Part shown: positions 42,132 to 48,601 of the stretch, piece after piece | How positions within the stretch are numbered: the first letter of the stretch is position 1 | Layout of the letters: each line of letters begins with the position of its first letter | Source of the DNA: Treponema sp. | Lineage (GTDB): Bacteria; Spirochaetota; Spirochaetia; Treponematales; Treponemataceae | NCBI GenBank assembly: GCA_024402505.1 | Contig: JAKSTP010000021.1 | Location: forward strand, 1 to 48,601 | Length of the DNA stretch: 48,601 nucleotides | Direction: 5' to 3' | The notes under the pieces: model-generated | Databases searched by the model: none | Told to the model about the DNA's origin: nothing | Seen by the model: the letters and a program-made list of their open reading frames with translations, nothing else | Made by a program: the position numbers and the translations under genes

Positions 42132-43451
42132 ATGACTGCCAATGCAAAATCAACAAAACCGGCCTCCTCAACTATTTCAACTGATGAAATCCTTTTTGAA
42201 ATTCTTGAAAGTCAGCTAAAAACCTATCCAGCCTCAAGTGCAGTGGTATTGGGAAGCGGCACCCAGGATTTTGGAAGACCAGTAGGATTTCCGGAAGGGA
42301 AATTCAAATCACTTCAGATGGTGGACATAAAAAGACAGCAGGTGGTAATTTCCAAACTTCGTCAGGCCGATCTTCTTGTTACCAATCTTCTTCTTGAAAA
42401 AATGGGCTATGATTTTTTCCTGAACATTACATCAAAAGTACGACCCCAGTTTATCTGCTGCAGTTTTCACGCCCACAATGCCCTGAATATTTCGGAAGAT
42501 GGACTGGTTTCCAGACTTTTGGAAAGATCTTACGAACTGTTCAGCCGAAATGAAAGGTCTTTGCCCAACGGTAAAATACTTATCCAACTTGATTTTATTA
42601 TTTCAAGTTCCGCATCCACATCTGCAGAGCCGGCCCGATCATCTTACCGTGGTGAAAGAAAAGAACTGGTTTCACTTTCGGCCTTCAACGTTGGCTTTCA
42701 AAAATGCGATCCACTTCACCAATGGGGTCCTGCCACCCGCGATCATTACGTAATCCATCTTGTTGTTTCAGGTTCAGGCACTGTTGAATTCATGGGAAAC
42801 AAGGCCCGTCTTTCTTCCGGTGACTGCTTTATCTGCTATCCGGACACCGAGTTTTCCTACTGTGCCGATAAAAAAGATCCCTGGGAATATGCCTGGATTG
42901 GTTTTGATGGTACCGACGCCGCCATGATACTGAGTTCCACTGATTTTACCCGCGATGCGCCATTTATCCGCCAGATTCCACATTATTCCGAAATTTTGGA
43001 AAAGATTCGCAATATTTACGAGGCTCGTGGCAATGGTTTTTCGAACACCATCCGTATGACTGGCCTTTTGTACCAGCTACTTTCCCTTTTCATAGAAGAT
43101 TCTGTAAAGGAACCTGTATCTTCGGTAGCACAACTTTACGTTAAAGCCGCTGCCAAATACATTTCCGAAAACTATGGCGATCCATTGAGCATTGAAGATA
43201 TTGCAGATTATGTTGGTGTAAGTCGAAGTCAGCTTTTCCGAAGTTTTGAGCAGGTAATGGGCATATCACCAAAGGAATATCTTACTGATTTCCGCATTAA
43301 ACAGGCCTGCCACCTTTTGGAAAGTACCACTCTTTCCGTTACGGCCATTGCAAACTCCCTTGGTTTTGATAACAGCCTTTATTTTTCAAAAGCTTTCCGA
43401 AAAGCCAGAAACCAGTCACCTACTGAATACAGAAAAGCATCTTTAAAATAA
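42132..43451 (+). CDS. AraC-family regulator with an extra N-terminal Rossmann-like domain
   Basis: 439 residues. The C-terminal ~100 residues are two helix-turn-helix motifs (SIEDIADYVGVSRSQLFRSFEQVMG and LSVTAIANSLGFDNSLYFSKAFRKARNQSPTEYR). Residues ~190-300 form an AraC cupin sensor (HYVIHLVVSGSGTVEFMGNKARLSSGDCFICYPDTEF). Residues 1-170 are not normal for the family: VVLGSGTQD (38-46), QMVDI (62-66), DLLVTNLLLE (80-89), RPQFICCSF (104-112) and KILIQLDFI (148-156) follow the strand order of a class-I methyltransferase fold, but I cannot confirm catalysis. TTGCAT-17-GATAAT lies upstream (about 42090-42118), with AGGA before the ATG. Divergent position suggests galE as a possible target. Confidence 0.88.
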   Translation: MTANAKSTKPASSTISTDEILFEILESQLKTYPASSAVVLGSGTQDFGRPVGFPEGKFKSLQMVDIKRQQVVISKLRQADLLVTNLLLEKMGYDFFLNITSKVRPQFICCSFHAHNALNISEDGLVSRLLERSYELFSRNERSLPNGKILIQLDFIISSSASTSAEPARSSYRGERKELVSLSAFNVGFQKCDPLHQWGPATRDHYVIHLVVSGSGTVEFMGNKARLSSGDCFICYPDTEFSYCADKKDPWEYAWIGFDGTDAAMILSSTDFTRDAPFIRQIPHYSEILEKIRNIYEARGNGFSNTIRMTGLLYQLLSLFIEDSVKEPVSSVAQLYVKAAAKYISENYGDPLSIEDIADYVGVSRSQLFRSFEQVMGISPKEYLTDFRIKQACHLLESTTLSVTAIANSLGFDNSLYFSKAFRKARNQSPTEYRKASLK

Positions 43452-43476
43452 GATTTTTTGAGCTTTCTGTGGTAAA

Positions 43477-43682
43477 GGGCATATTTTTTGTGAGTTTTTG
43501 CGAAAAAGTATGCCCAATATAAGATAAATGACATTACTTTTTAAGACAAATATCTCGAACGGGCATACTTTTCTGGAGTTTTATCAAAAAAGTATGCCCG
43601 ATTTTCAAGAAACATGAGTTTTCATAATGATAATCCATAATATCGGGCATACTTTTGCCAGTATTTCCTAAAAAGTATGCTG
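43477..43682. repeat. Array of three 39-bp palindromes with exact 84-bp period
   Basis: Three palindromes with arms GGGCATACTTTT/AAAAGTATGCCC (first copy has one variant base, third loses its last two) begin at 43477, 43561 and 43645. Their loops (13-16 bases) differ but share an AGTTTT-like core. The intervening sequences 43516-43560 and 43600-43644 are both 45 bp and unrelated to each other. The array fills most of the 316-bp gap between the AraC gene and the nuclease-like gene. It has CRISPR-like geometry but no cas gene nearby and variable repeat centres. Confidence 0.85.
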
Positions 43683-43718
43683 TTTTCACAAAAAAACTTC
43701 AGCGGTTTAGTGTTTTTC

Positions 43719-43747
43719 TTGACTTAAACTTAAAATGTAACTAATTT
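43719..43747 (+). promoter_or_regulatory. Promoter of the PD-(D/E)XK-like gene
   Basis: TTGACT (43719-43724), 17 bp, TAATTT (43742-43747). It begins 37 bp after the last palindrome of the array, so the array may hold operator sites. Confidence 0.5.
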
Positions 43748-43767
43748 TTATTAAGAGAGAGATTATC

Positions 43768-44592
43768 ATGCAGAGTTTACTCATTTTTATTCAGAAAAAA
43801 TTGGCCGAGATGTCTGAATATATCCGAATGGCCGAAAAATCATTGTTAAATGCACCGCAAAATGAACATTTACGGATTGTTACACGCAACGGCAAGAGAA
43901 ATGGACATAGAGTGCAGTTTTTCCTTGTTTCAGACAGACATAATCCCAACGGAAAATACCTTAAAAACAAAGAAAGAAATATTGCCAAGCAAATTGCACG
44001 TCGGGATTATGACAAAAAGGTTCTTCGCAGGGCAAAAAAATTCTCAAAAGCCTTAAATTCCTTTCAAAAAGAGCTGCTCGCTTATATGAAAGACCCTTGT
44101 AGCGAAGTATTTTCTTCAAATCCTGCTAAAAGACTGCTGGCAAATCCATACATTTCATCAGATGAAGAGTATCGGAAAAATTGGGAGCTCAAATCTTACA
44201 AAAGAAAACCCTTTTCCGAGAATACCCCGGCTATTTATACTGAAAATGGGGAGCGGGTTCGGTCAAAAAGTGAAAAAATAATAGCCGACAAACTGACGCA
44301 ATTAAAAATTCCATATCGATATGAGTGTCCACTTCGGCTAGAAACTCAAGAAAGAACAATTCACCCTGATTTCACTTTGCTGGACATAAAAAATCGGCGG
44401 GAAATAATTCTTGAACATTTTGGCCTAATGGACGACGTAAATTACAGTCAAAGCGCAGTTAAAAAAATCAACCGCTGTATTCTTGAAGGCTTTGTGCCTG
44501 GAGAAAACCTGCTTTTCACCATGGAAACACAGGATTCACCACTAGACACAAGGCTTCTGGTAAAAATCTTAGAGAATGCTAACCTGGCATAA
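43768..44592 (+). CDS. PD-(D/E)XK-like nuclease-domain protein
   Basis: 274 residues, highly basic N-terminal half (NGKRNGHR, KERNIAKQIARRDYDKKVLRRAKKF) suggesting nucleic-acid contact. The C-terminal half resembles a restriction-endonuclease fold: VRSKSEKIIADKL (164-176, helix with E169), YRYECPLRLE, HPDFTLLD (199-206, D201) and IILEHFGLMDD (213-223, E216). The classical ExK lysine is not obvious, as in several divergent PD-(D/E)XK families. A shorter paralogue without this domain lies at 5039-5593. The binding site is weak (AGAGAGAG). It sits directly after the palindrome array. Biological role unknown. Confidence 0.72.
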   Translation: MQSLLIFIQKKLAEMSEYIRMAEKSLLNAPQNEHLRIVTRNGKRNGHRVQFFLVSDRHNPNGKYLKNKERNIAKQIARRDYDKKVLRRAKKFSKALNSFQKELLAYMKDPCSEVFSSNPAKRLLANPYISSDEEYRKNWELKSYKRKPFSENTPAIYTENGERVRSKSEKIIADKLTQLKIPYRYECPLRLETQERTIHPDFTLLDIKNRREIILEHFGLMDDVNYSQSAVKKINRCILEGFVPGENLLFTMETQDSPLDTRLLVKILENANLA

Positions 44593-44615
44593 TAGACTGT
44601 CATTGGCAGACCTTC

Positions 44616-45263
44616 TTAATCTTTGTCGTAGTTTACGGTGCCGTCGGCGTTGAAGAAGTCTTCTACCGAAATTATTGGATTTCCTTCGGTTCTTCGACTG
44701 TAGATGGTTTTGTGAAGATTTATCAGGTCCTTTCGTTCCTGCACAAAAACCGGGTCGTGATCCAGGCAGACGTATCGGCAGGGGATTTTTTCCAAAACTT
44801 CTATTTCGGCCTGCAAAAGCTGAACATTGTATGTGTGATTTCCCTTCCGCTCTTTGGAGTAAGTTCCATCGCCCATAAAGGCATAATCACCGGCCAGCAG
44901 ACACAGGCAACCTTTGGCGTGGCTTGAAGGCAGGACAATCACTTTTACATCACCGAAATCTGTATCTGATTCAAGGACAGTGCCTCGCCAGGTGTATTTT
45001 TTTGTATGGCGGGAAACATATAGTTCATCGTATTTAATTTTTGCAAGATTCAGGGTGTGATCGGGATGCCAGTGGGAAATCACCACTTTTTTAGGTCCTT
45101 CCACCTGGTTGATGTAATGGGCTGCTTCTTTTGTAAGGCCAGTGTCAAAAATCCAGGTACAGCCATCACCTTTTATAAAAACTACCTCGCAGGAAATAGG
45201 ATTCCGGCTTGAAGGCAGGTAAGAAATTTTGTCGGTTATTTTGATCAATTTGCTCTGTGACAT
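44616..45263 (-). CDS. Metallo-beta-lactamase-fold hydrolase
   Basis: 215 residues. The metal-binding signature HWHPDHT (64-70) is intact, with D40 in IFDTG upstream and further candidate ligands in SSHAKGCL and CLDHDPVF. The family includes thioesterases, glyoxalase-II-like enzymes and RNases; the small size favours a hydrolase of unknown substrate. The frame is open for 93 codons more upstream, but a minus-strand TATAAT (45275-45270) ends 6 nt before this ATG, so MSQSKLIKITDKI is the start and the mRNA is probably leaderless. A broken copy of its 3' end lies at 47314-47463. Confidence 0.88.
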   Translation of the reverse strand: MSQSKLIKITDKISYLPSSRNPISCEVVFIKGDGCTWIFDTGLTKEAAHYINQVEGPKKVVISHWHPDHTLNLAKIKYDELYVSRHTKKYTWRGTVLESDTDFGDVKVIVLPSSHAKGCLCLLAGDYAFMGDGTYSKERKGNHTYNVQLLQAEIEVLEKIPCRYVCLDHDPVFVQERKDLINLHKTIYSRRTEGNPIISVEDFFNADGTVNYDKD

Positions 45264-45269
45264 AAGGTC

Positions 45270-45332
45270 ATTATATTGAAAAACAAGGAACTTTACACGT
45301 ATATCGATTTTTTCCCCAAAATCTGCCATAAT
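45270..45332. promoter_or_regulatory. Divergent -10 boxes of the hydrolase and ABC-F genes
   Basis: Minus strand TATAAT at 45275-45270, 6 nt before the hydrolase ATG. Plus strand CATAAT at 45327-45332, 7 nt before the ABC-F ATG. -35 boxes are weak on both sides, and neither gene has a Shine-Dalgarno. Confidence 0.55.
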
Positions 45333-45339
45333 TCTACCC

Positions 45340-47301
45340 ATGGCATTTGTACAATTTTCGAAAGTTTCCCTGGCCTTTGGGGATCGCGACATTTTAAAAG
45401 ACGTAACAGTCAATCTGCAGAAAGGCACAAAAGCAGCCCTCACAGGAGCAAACGGAGCTGGAAAATCTACTCTCATTAAAGTTATGGCTGGTCTTGTAAA
45501 TCCTGATTCAGGTGACCGGGTTGCCCAGAAAGATGCCCGCATTGCCTATCTTCCTCAGAGCGGCCTTACCCACCACGGATGCACCCTTTTGGAAGAAGCC
45601 GACAAAGCCTTTGAATTTGGATACGAACTTCAGCGCAAAATTGATGAAATTGGTGACGAACTTGCAAACAATCCTGCCAACACAAATGCCCTTTTGGAAC
45701 GGCAGGCTACCTACATCACACAGCTGGAAGAAAGCGGATGGCATCGTCGTCAGGCATTGGCCGAAAGTGTTTTGCTGGGACTTGGTTTTAAGCGAAGTGA
45801 TTTTGAACGTTTTACCGAAGAATTTTCAGGCGGATGGCAGATGCGAATTGCCCTTGCCAAAGTTCTTATGACCGGTCCTGATATCCTGCTTCTGGACGAA
45901 CCAACCAACTATCTTGATATTGAAGCACGCAACTGGCTGGAACAGTTTTTGCAGAACTTTCCGGGGGGATTCCTTCTGGTTTCCCACGACCGCTACTTTC
46001 TGGACGTTACCATCAATGAAGTTTACGAACTTTTCAACGGCGACCTGAAACGATACCCGGGCAATTTCACCCATTACGAACAAGTTCGTGAAGTTGAGCT
46101 GAAAACACTTATTGCCGCCTATGAACAGCAGCAGCAGGAAATCCACAAACTGGAAGATTTCATCAACCGATTTGGATACAAGGCCACCAAAGCCGCCGCC
46201 GCACAGGAACGCCAGAAAATGCTGGACAAGATCCTGGCTCAGAAAATTGAAATTCCTGAAAGCCTTAAAAAGATTCACTTTACTTTCCCACCTGCCCCAC
46301 ATTCAGGCCGCCTGGTCCTTCGCATGAACGGCATCACCAAAAGCTACGACGGAAAGCGCAATGTTTTGAACAATCTGGAAATGATTCTGGAGAACGGACA
46401 GCGCCTTGTTGTAGCCGGACGAAACGGTGAAGGTAAATCAACACTTTTAAGGATTATTGCAGGGGAAGATGCTGATTACAAAGGTACTTCCGAACTGGGT
46501 GCCGGCGTAAAAATCGGTTACTTTTCTCAGGATAACGCCGAAACCATTAAGGGCAGTCAGACAATCCTTGAATATCTGGAAGATGAAGCTCCTCTGGAAC
46601 TGATTCCAAAACTCCGTGACATGCTGGGAGCCTTCCTTTTCCGTGGCGACGACGTTTACAAATCACTTGATATGCTTTCCGGTGGTGAAAAAAGCCGTGT
46701 TGCCCTTTTGCAGCTGCTTTTGCGCCCTGTAAACCTTCTGGTACTGGACGAACCTACCAACCATCTGGACATGCATTCAAAAGATGTTCTTCTTCAGGCC
46801 CTTAAAGATTTTGGTGGAACAGTAATTTTCGTAAGCCATGACCGTGGATTTATTGAAGGACTTGCCAACCGGGTTCTGGAACTGAAAGACGGAAAATACA
46901 AATATTTCCCTGGCGACTATCAGTATTACATGAGTCAGGTGGAAGCAGAAATAAACGGAACTTCAGCAGAATCAAAAACTGCCCCTCAGGCCACCCAGGC
47001 CCCGTCAAGTACCGCCAACTCATCCCAAGTTTCATCTACAGGCGAAGTGGACCGATCAAAACTTTCTTACGAAGAACAGAAAAAGCTGGATGCTGAAAAA
47101 CGTAAAAAAGAAAAAGAGATTGCAAAAGCTGAAGAACTGATTGCCCAGCTGGAAGAAAAAAAAGCTGCCCTGGAAGCACAGATGGCAAATCCTGAAGTTT
47201 ATTCCAATGGTGAAAAAGCAAAGGCAGTTCAGGCCGAAATTGACAGAGTTTCTGCCGAAATCGACACAGCTACAGAAGCCTGGGAAGCACTGGTGATGTA
47301 A
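45340..47301 (+). CDS. ABC-F family ATPase (ribosome-associated type)
   Basis: 653 residues with two ABC domains and no membrane segments. First site: Walker A GANGAGKST (36-44), signature FSGGWQMRIALAK, Walker B LLLDEPTNYLD. Second site: GRNGEGKST, LSGGEKSRVALLQ, LVLDEPTNHLD. An interdomain linker (residues ~240-310) and a C-terminal coiled coil of ~100 residues (KLDAEKRKKEKEIAKAEELIAQLEEKKAALEAQ) fit the Uup/EttA/YkpA-type translation factors; which subgroup cannot be said. CATAAT ends 7 nt before the ATG and no Shine-Dalgarno is seen. Confidence 0.93.
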   Translation: MAFVQFSKVSLAFGDRDILKDVTVNLQKGTKAALTGANGAGKSTLIKVMAGLVNPDSGDRVAQKDARIAYLPQSGLTHHGCTLLEEADKAFEFGYELQRKIDEIGDELANNPANTNALLERQATYITQLEESGWHRRQALAESVLLGLGFKRSDFERFTEEFSGGWQMRIALAKVLMTGPDILLLDEPTNYLDIEARNWLEQFLQNFPGGFLLVSHDRYFLDVTINEVYELFNGDLKRYPGNFTHYEQVREVELKTLIAAYEQQQQEIHKLEDFINRFGYKATKAAAAQERQKMLDKILAQKIEIPESLKKIHFTFPPAPHSGRLVLRMNGITKSYDGKRNVLNNLEMILENGQRLVVAGRNGEGKSTLLRIIAGEDADYKGTSELGAGVKIGYFSQDNAETIKGSQTILEYLEDEAPLELIPKLRDMLGAFLFRGDDVYKSLDMLSGGEKSRVALLQLLLRPVNLLVLDEPTNHLDMHSKDVLLQALKDFGGTVIFVSHDRGFIEGLANRVLELKDGKYKYFPGDYQYYMSQVEAEINGTSAESKTAPQATQAPSSTANSSQVSSTGEVDRSKLSYEEQKKLDAEKRKKEKEIAKAEELIAQLEEKKAALEAQMANPEVYSNGEKAKAVQAEIDRVSAEIDTATEAWEALVM

Positions 47302-47313
47302 AAATCATTACTC

Positions 47314-47463
47314 TGCCTTGATCACGACCCGGTTTTTGTACAGGAACGAAAGGACCTGATAAATCTTCATAAAACTATATTCAGCCGAAGGACCGAAGGA
47401 AACCCAATAATTTCGGTAGAAGACTTCTTCAACGCCGACGGCAGCGTGAACTACGAAAAATAG
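47314..47463 (+). pseudogene. 3' fragment of a duplicated metallo-beta-lactamase-fold gene
   Basis: Translates as 49 residues beginning CLDHDPVFVQERKDLINLHK and ending FNADGSVNYEK before TAG, nearly identical to the C-terminus of the hydrolase at 44616-45263 (T/S and D/E changes near the end, F for Y in TIFSRR). DNA identity is also high. It lacks a start and about 165 N-terminal residues. Orientation is opposite to the intact gene, so the two copies form inverted repeats around the ABC-F gene. The homology begins 12 bases after the ABC-F stop. Confidence 0.92.
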
Positions 47464-47505
47464 AAAAAGTGCACCTTAACGGGTAATTATAATTCGTGTG
47501 AATAA

Positions 47506-48477
47506 TCAACAAATATACTTAAGATAGGAATACCTTACATTTTTCTGTTGAACCTGGGCATATTTTAATGTGGTGTCTATTTTTGTATGACCAAGCAGAA
47601 CTTGTACCTGTTCTATAGGCATTCCTTTATCGATGGCTTTAGTGGCCATGGTTCTTCTAAATTTATGCGGATAAGCATTTATATTGTGTAATTTTCCACA
47701 TTTTCTAATCAGTCGTTCTACCTGACATATGGATATTCTTTGTTTACCATGTTTAGTAGTGTATTTTCGTTTTGAAACAAACAGAGCCTCATTTGTGTCG
47801 GGTCTTGAATCAAGGTATTTCTTCAAACTAACTTTGGTTTTGACATCAAAATATATGCGCCTTTCTTTATCGCCTTTTCCGTGAACGATAGCACTTTGGC
47901 TTTCAAGATCTAAGTCATTTTTGTTCAATGCGACCAGTTCTCCTACCCGTAAACCAGAAGACTGCAGTAAATCAAAAATTGAAAGATTTCTTGCGTCGTT
48001 TGCCACTGATTCTCTCATTGTTACAATTTCTTCATCTGAATAAACAGATTTAATTGTTTTAGGAATTTTTATTTTAGATATTCGTCTCATCGGACTTTTT
48101 AGGATATAATCTTCATTTTCAAGCCATTTATAAAAACTAGACAGAATTCGTCTCATATTATCCAGAGTGAGTGCAGAACACTTTCGAATCTTCTGATAAT
48201 CGTATAAATAGGAACGGATATCCTCTGTTGAAGCATATCTTATGTTGTTTATACTTTTTTCAAAGTTCCTTAGTACCTGCTCATAATATTCTTCTGTTCT
48301 TGCGGCTCTTCCTTCTGATCTTTTAGTAAAAATGAAGAGATTAATAAAGTCTTTTTTCGTGTTATCTTTATCGATATTAAAAACATCAATCAGTACGCTT
48401 TCCAGTTGTTGCAATTGGTTAGGAGATAAATCCTTTACCATTTTACTTTTAATTTCTTCAATAATTGTCATATTCAT
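47506..48477 (-). CDS. Tyrosine recombinase/integrase
   Basis: About 323 residues. N-terminal SAM-like core-binding domain (EYYEQVLRNFEKSINNIRY...) and C-terminal catalytic domain with all expected residues: Arg in SSGLRVGELVALN, Lys in VHGKGDKERR, HKFRRT (HxxR), GHTKIDTTLKYAQ with His and the nucleophilic Tyr. Three ATGs lie close together; GAGG is 8 nt before the second (48477), which is preferred. AT-rich compared with the ABC-F gene. It may serve an integrated element extending beyond the right edge, or act as an invertase; no partner att site was identified within the window. Confidence 0.9.
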   Translation of the reverse strand: MNMTIIEEIKSKMVKDLSPNQLQQLESVLIDVFNIDKDNTKKDFINLFIFTKRSEGRAARTEEYYEQVLRNFEKSINNIRYASTEDIRSYLYDYQKIRKCSALTLDNMRRILSSFYKWLENEDYILKSPMRRISKIKIPKTIKSVYSDEEIVTMRESVANDARNLSIFDLLQSSGLRVGELVALNKNDLDLESQSAIVHGKGDKERRIYFDVKTKVSLKKYLDSRPDTNEALFVSKRKYTTKHGKQRISICQVERLIRKCGKLHNINAYPHKFRRTMATKAIDKGMPIEQVQVLLGHTKIDTTLKYAQVQQKNVRYSYLKYIC

Positions 48478-48601
48478 TTCATTCACCTCAAGTTTTTTTT
48501 CGGATTAGAAAGAATATTTGTTTATTTAAGAATGATTTATTCCGCTAAATTGCTATTTGATGGGAGGAATTTAAACCTCAGTCTTTTTCTTTTTGAAACC
48601 A

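Noticed and set aside
43477..43682. CRISPR array
   Set aside because: Repeat arms are conserved but the repeat centres are not, only two spacers exist, no cas gene is in the window, and the repeats are full palindromes with long loops.
44616..45542. 308-residue hydrolase start at 45542
   Set aside because: The extension is antisense to the ABC-F gene and lies upstream of the -10 box; MSQSKLIKI at 45263 is the natural start.

Overview
The window looks like a chromosomal segment of a host-associated treponeme (Spirochaetota), most likely a plant-fibre-degrading gut or rumen species. This rests on the combination of a short archaeal-type PheRS beta chain (a known spirochete trait), FlgM, a DUF4867 protein, several lipoproteins, a GH115 alpha-glucuronidase, and moderate GC with abundant GAA/AAA/CTT codons. 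The species assignment is inference. No rRNA or tRNA gene is visible.

Layout. 1-5.0 kb: pgi, then a group-2 sigma factor behind a textbook sigma-54 promoter, convergent fhs and a lipoprotein. 5.0-11.5 kb: a truncated member of a nuclease-related family, a PTS-IIC-like permease, pepF, a YjjG-type HAD phosphatase, and htpG with a possible RNA thermometer. 11.5-15.3 kb: a PIN toxin-antitoxin pair, an EAL phosphodiesterase flanked by two palindromic elements, and a DUF4867 gene. 15.4-18.5 kb: rsmI, flgM, a degenerate iron-ADH-fold protein and a SpoU methylase. 18.5-23.8 kb: a RelE/RelB pair, a CPA2 antiporter divergent from mscS, an HD protein and nth. 23.9-28.5 kb: metK divergent from pheT, and a MATE exporter. 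28.6-32.5 kb: an AT-rich accessory block with a double-domain adenine methyltransferase, an HNH nuclease and a Phd-VapC pair. 32.5-36.9 kb: clpB and hipBA. 36.9-43.5 kb: GH115, a LEA-type lipoprotein, galE and an AraC regulator with an unusual N-terminal domain. 43.5-48.6 kb: an 84-bp-periodic palindrome array, a full-length PD-(D/E)XK-like protein, a beta-lactamase-fold hydrolase, an ABC-F protein, a broken copy of that hydrolase, and a tyrosine recombinase. The last ~115 bases hold no gene I can support.

How the parts fit. The housekeeping genes (pgi, fhs, metK, pheT, rsmI, nth, htpG, clpB, galE) form the backbone. Four toxin-antitoxin modules, one restriction-modification pair, a recombinase and at least five palindromic repeat elements sit between them. 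The strongest regulatory signals are the sigma-54 promoter ahead of the alternative sigma factor, a fourU-like hairpin masking the htpG ribosome binding site, and a recurrent promoter layout in which the -10 box ends about 6 nt before a start codon that lacks a Shine-Dalgarno sequence, which predicts leaderless mRNAs for several genes.
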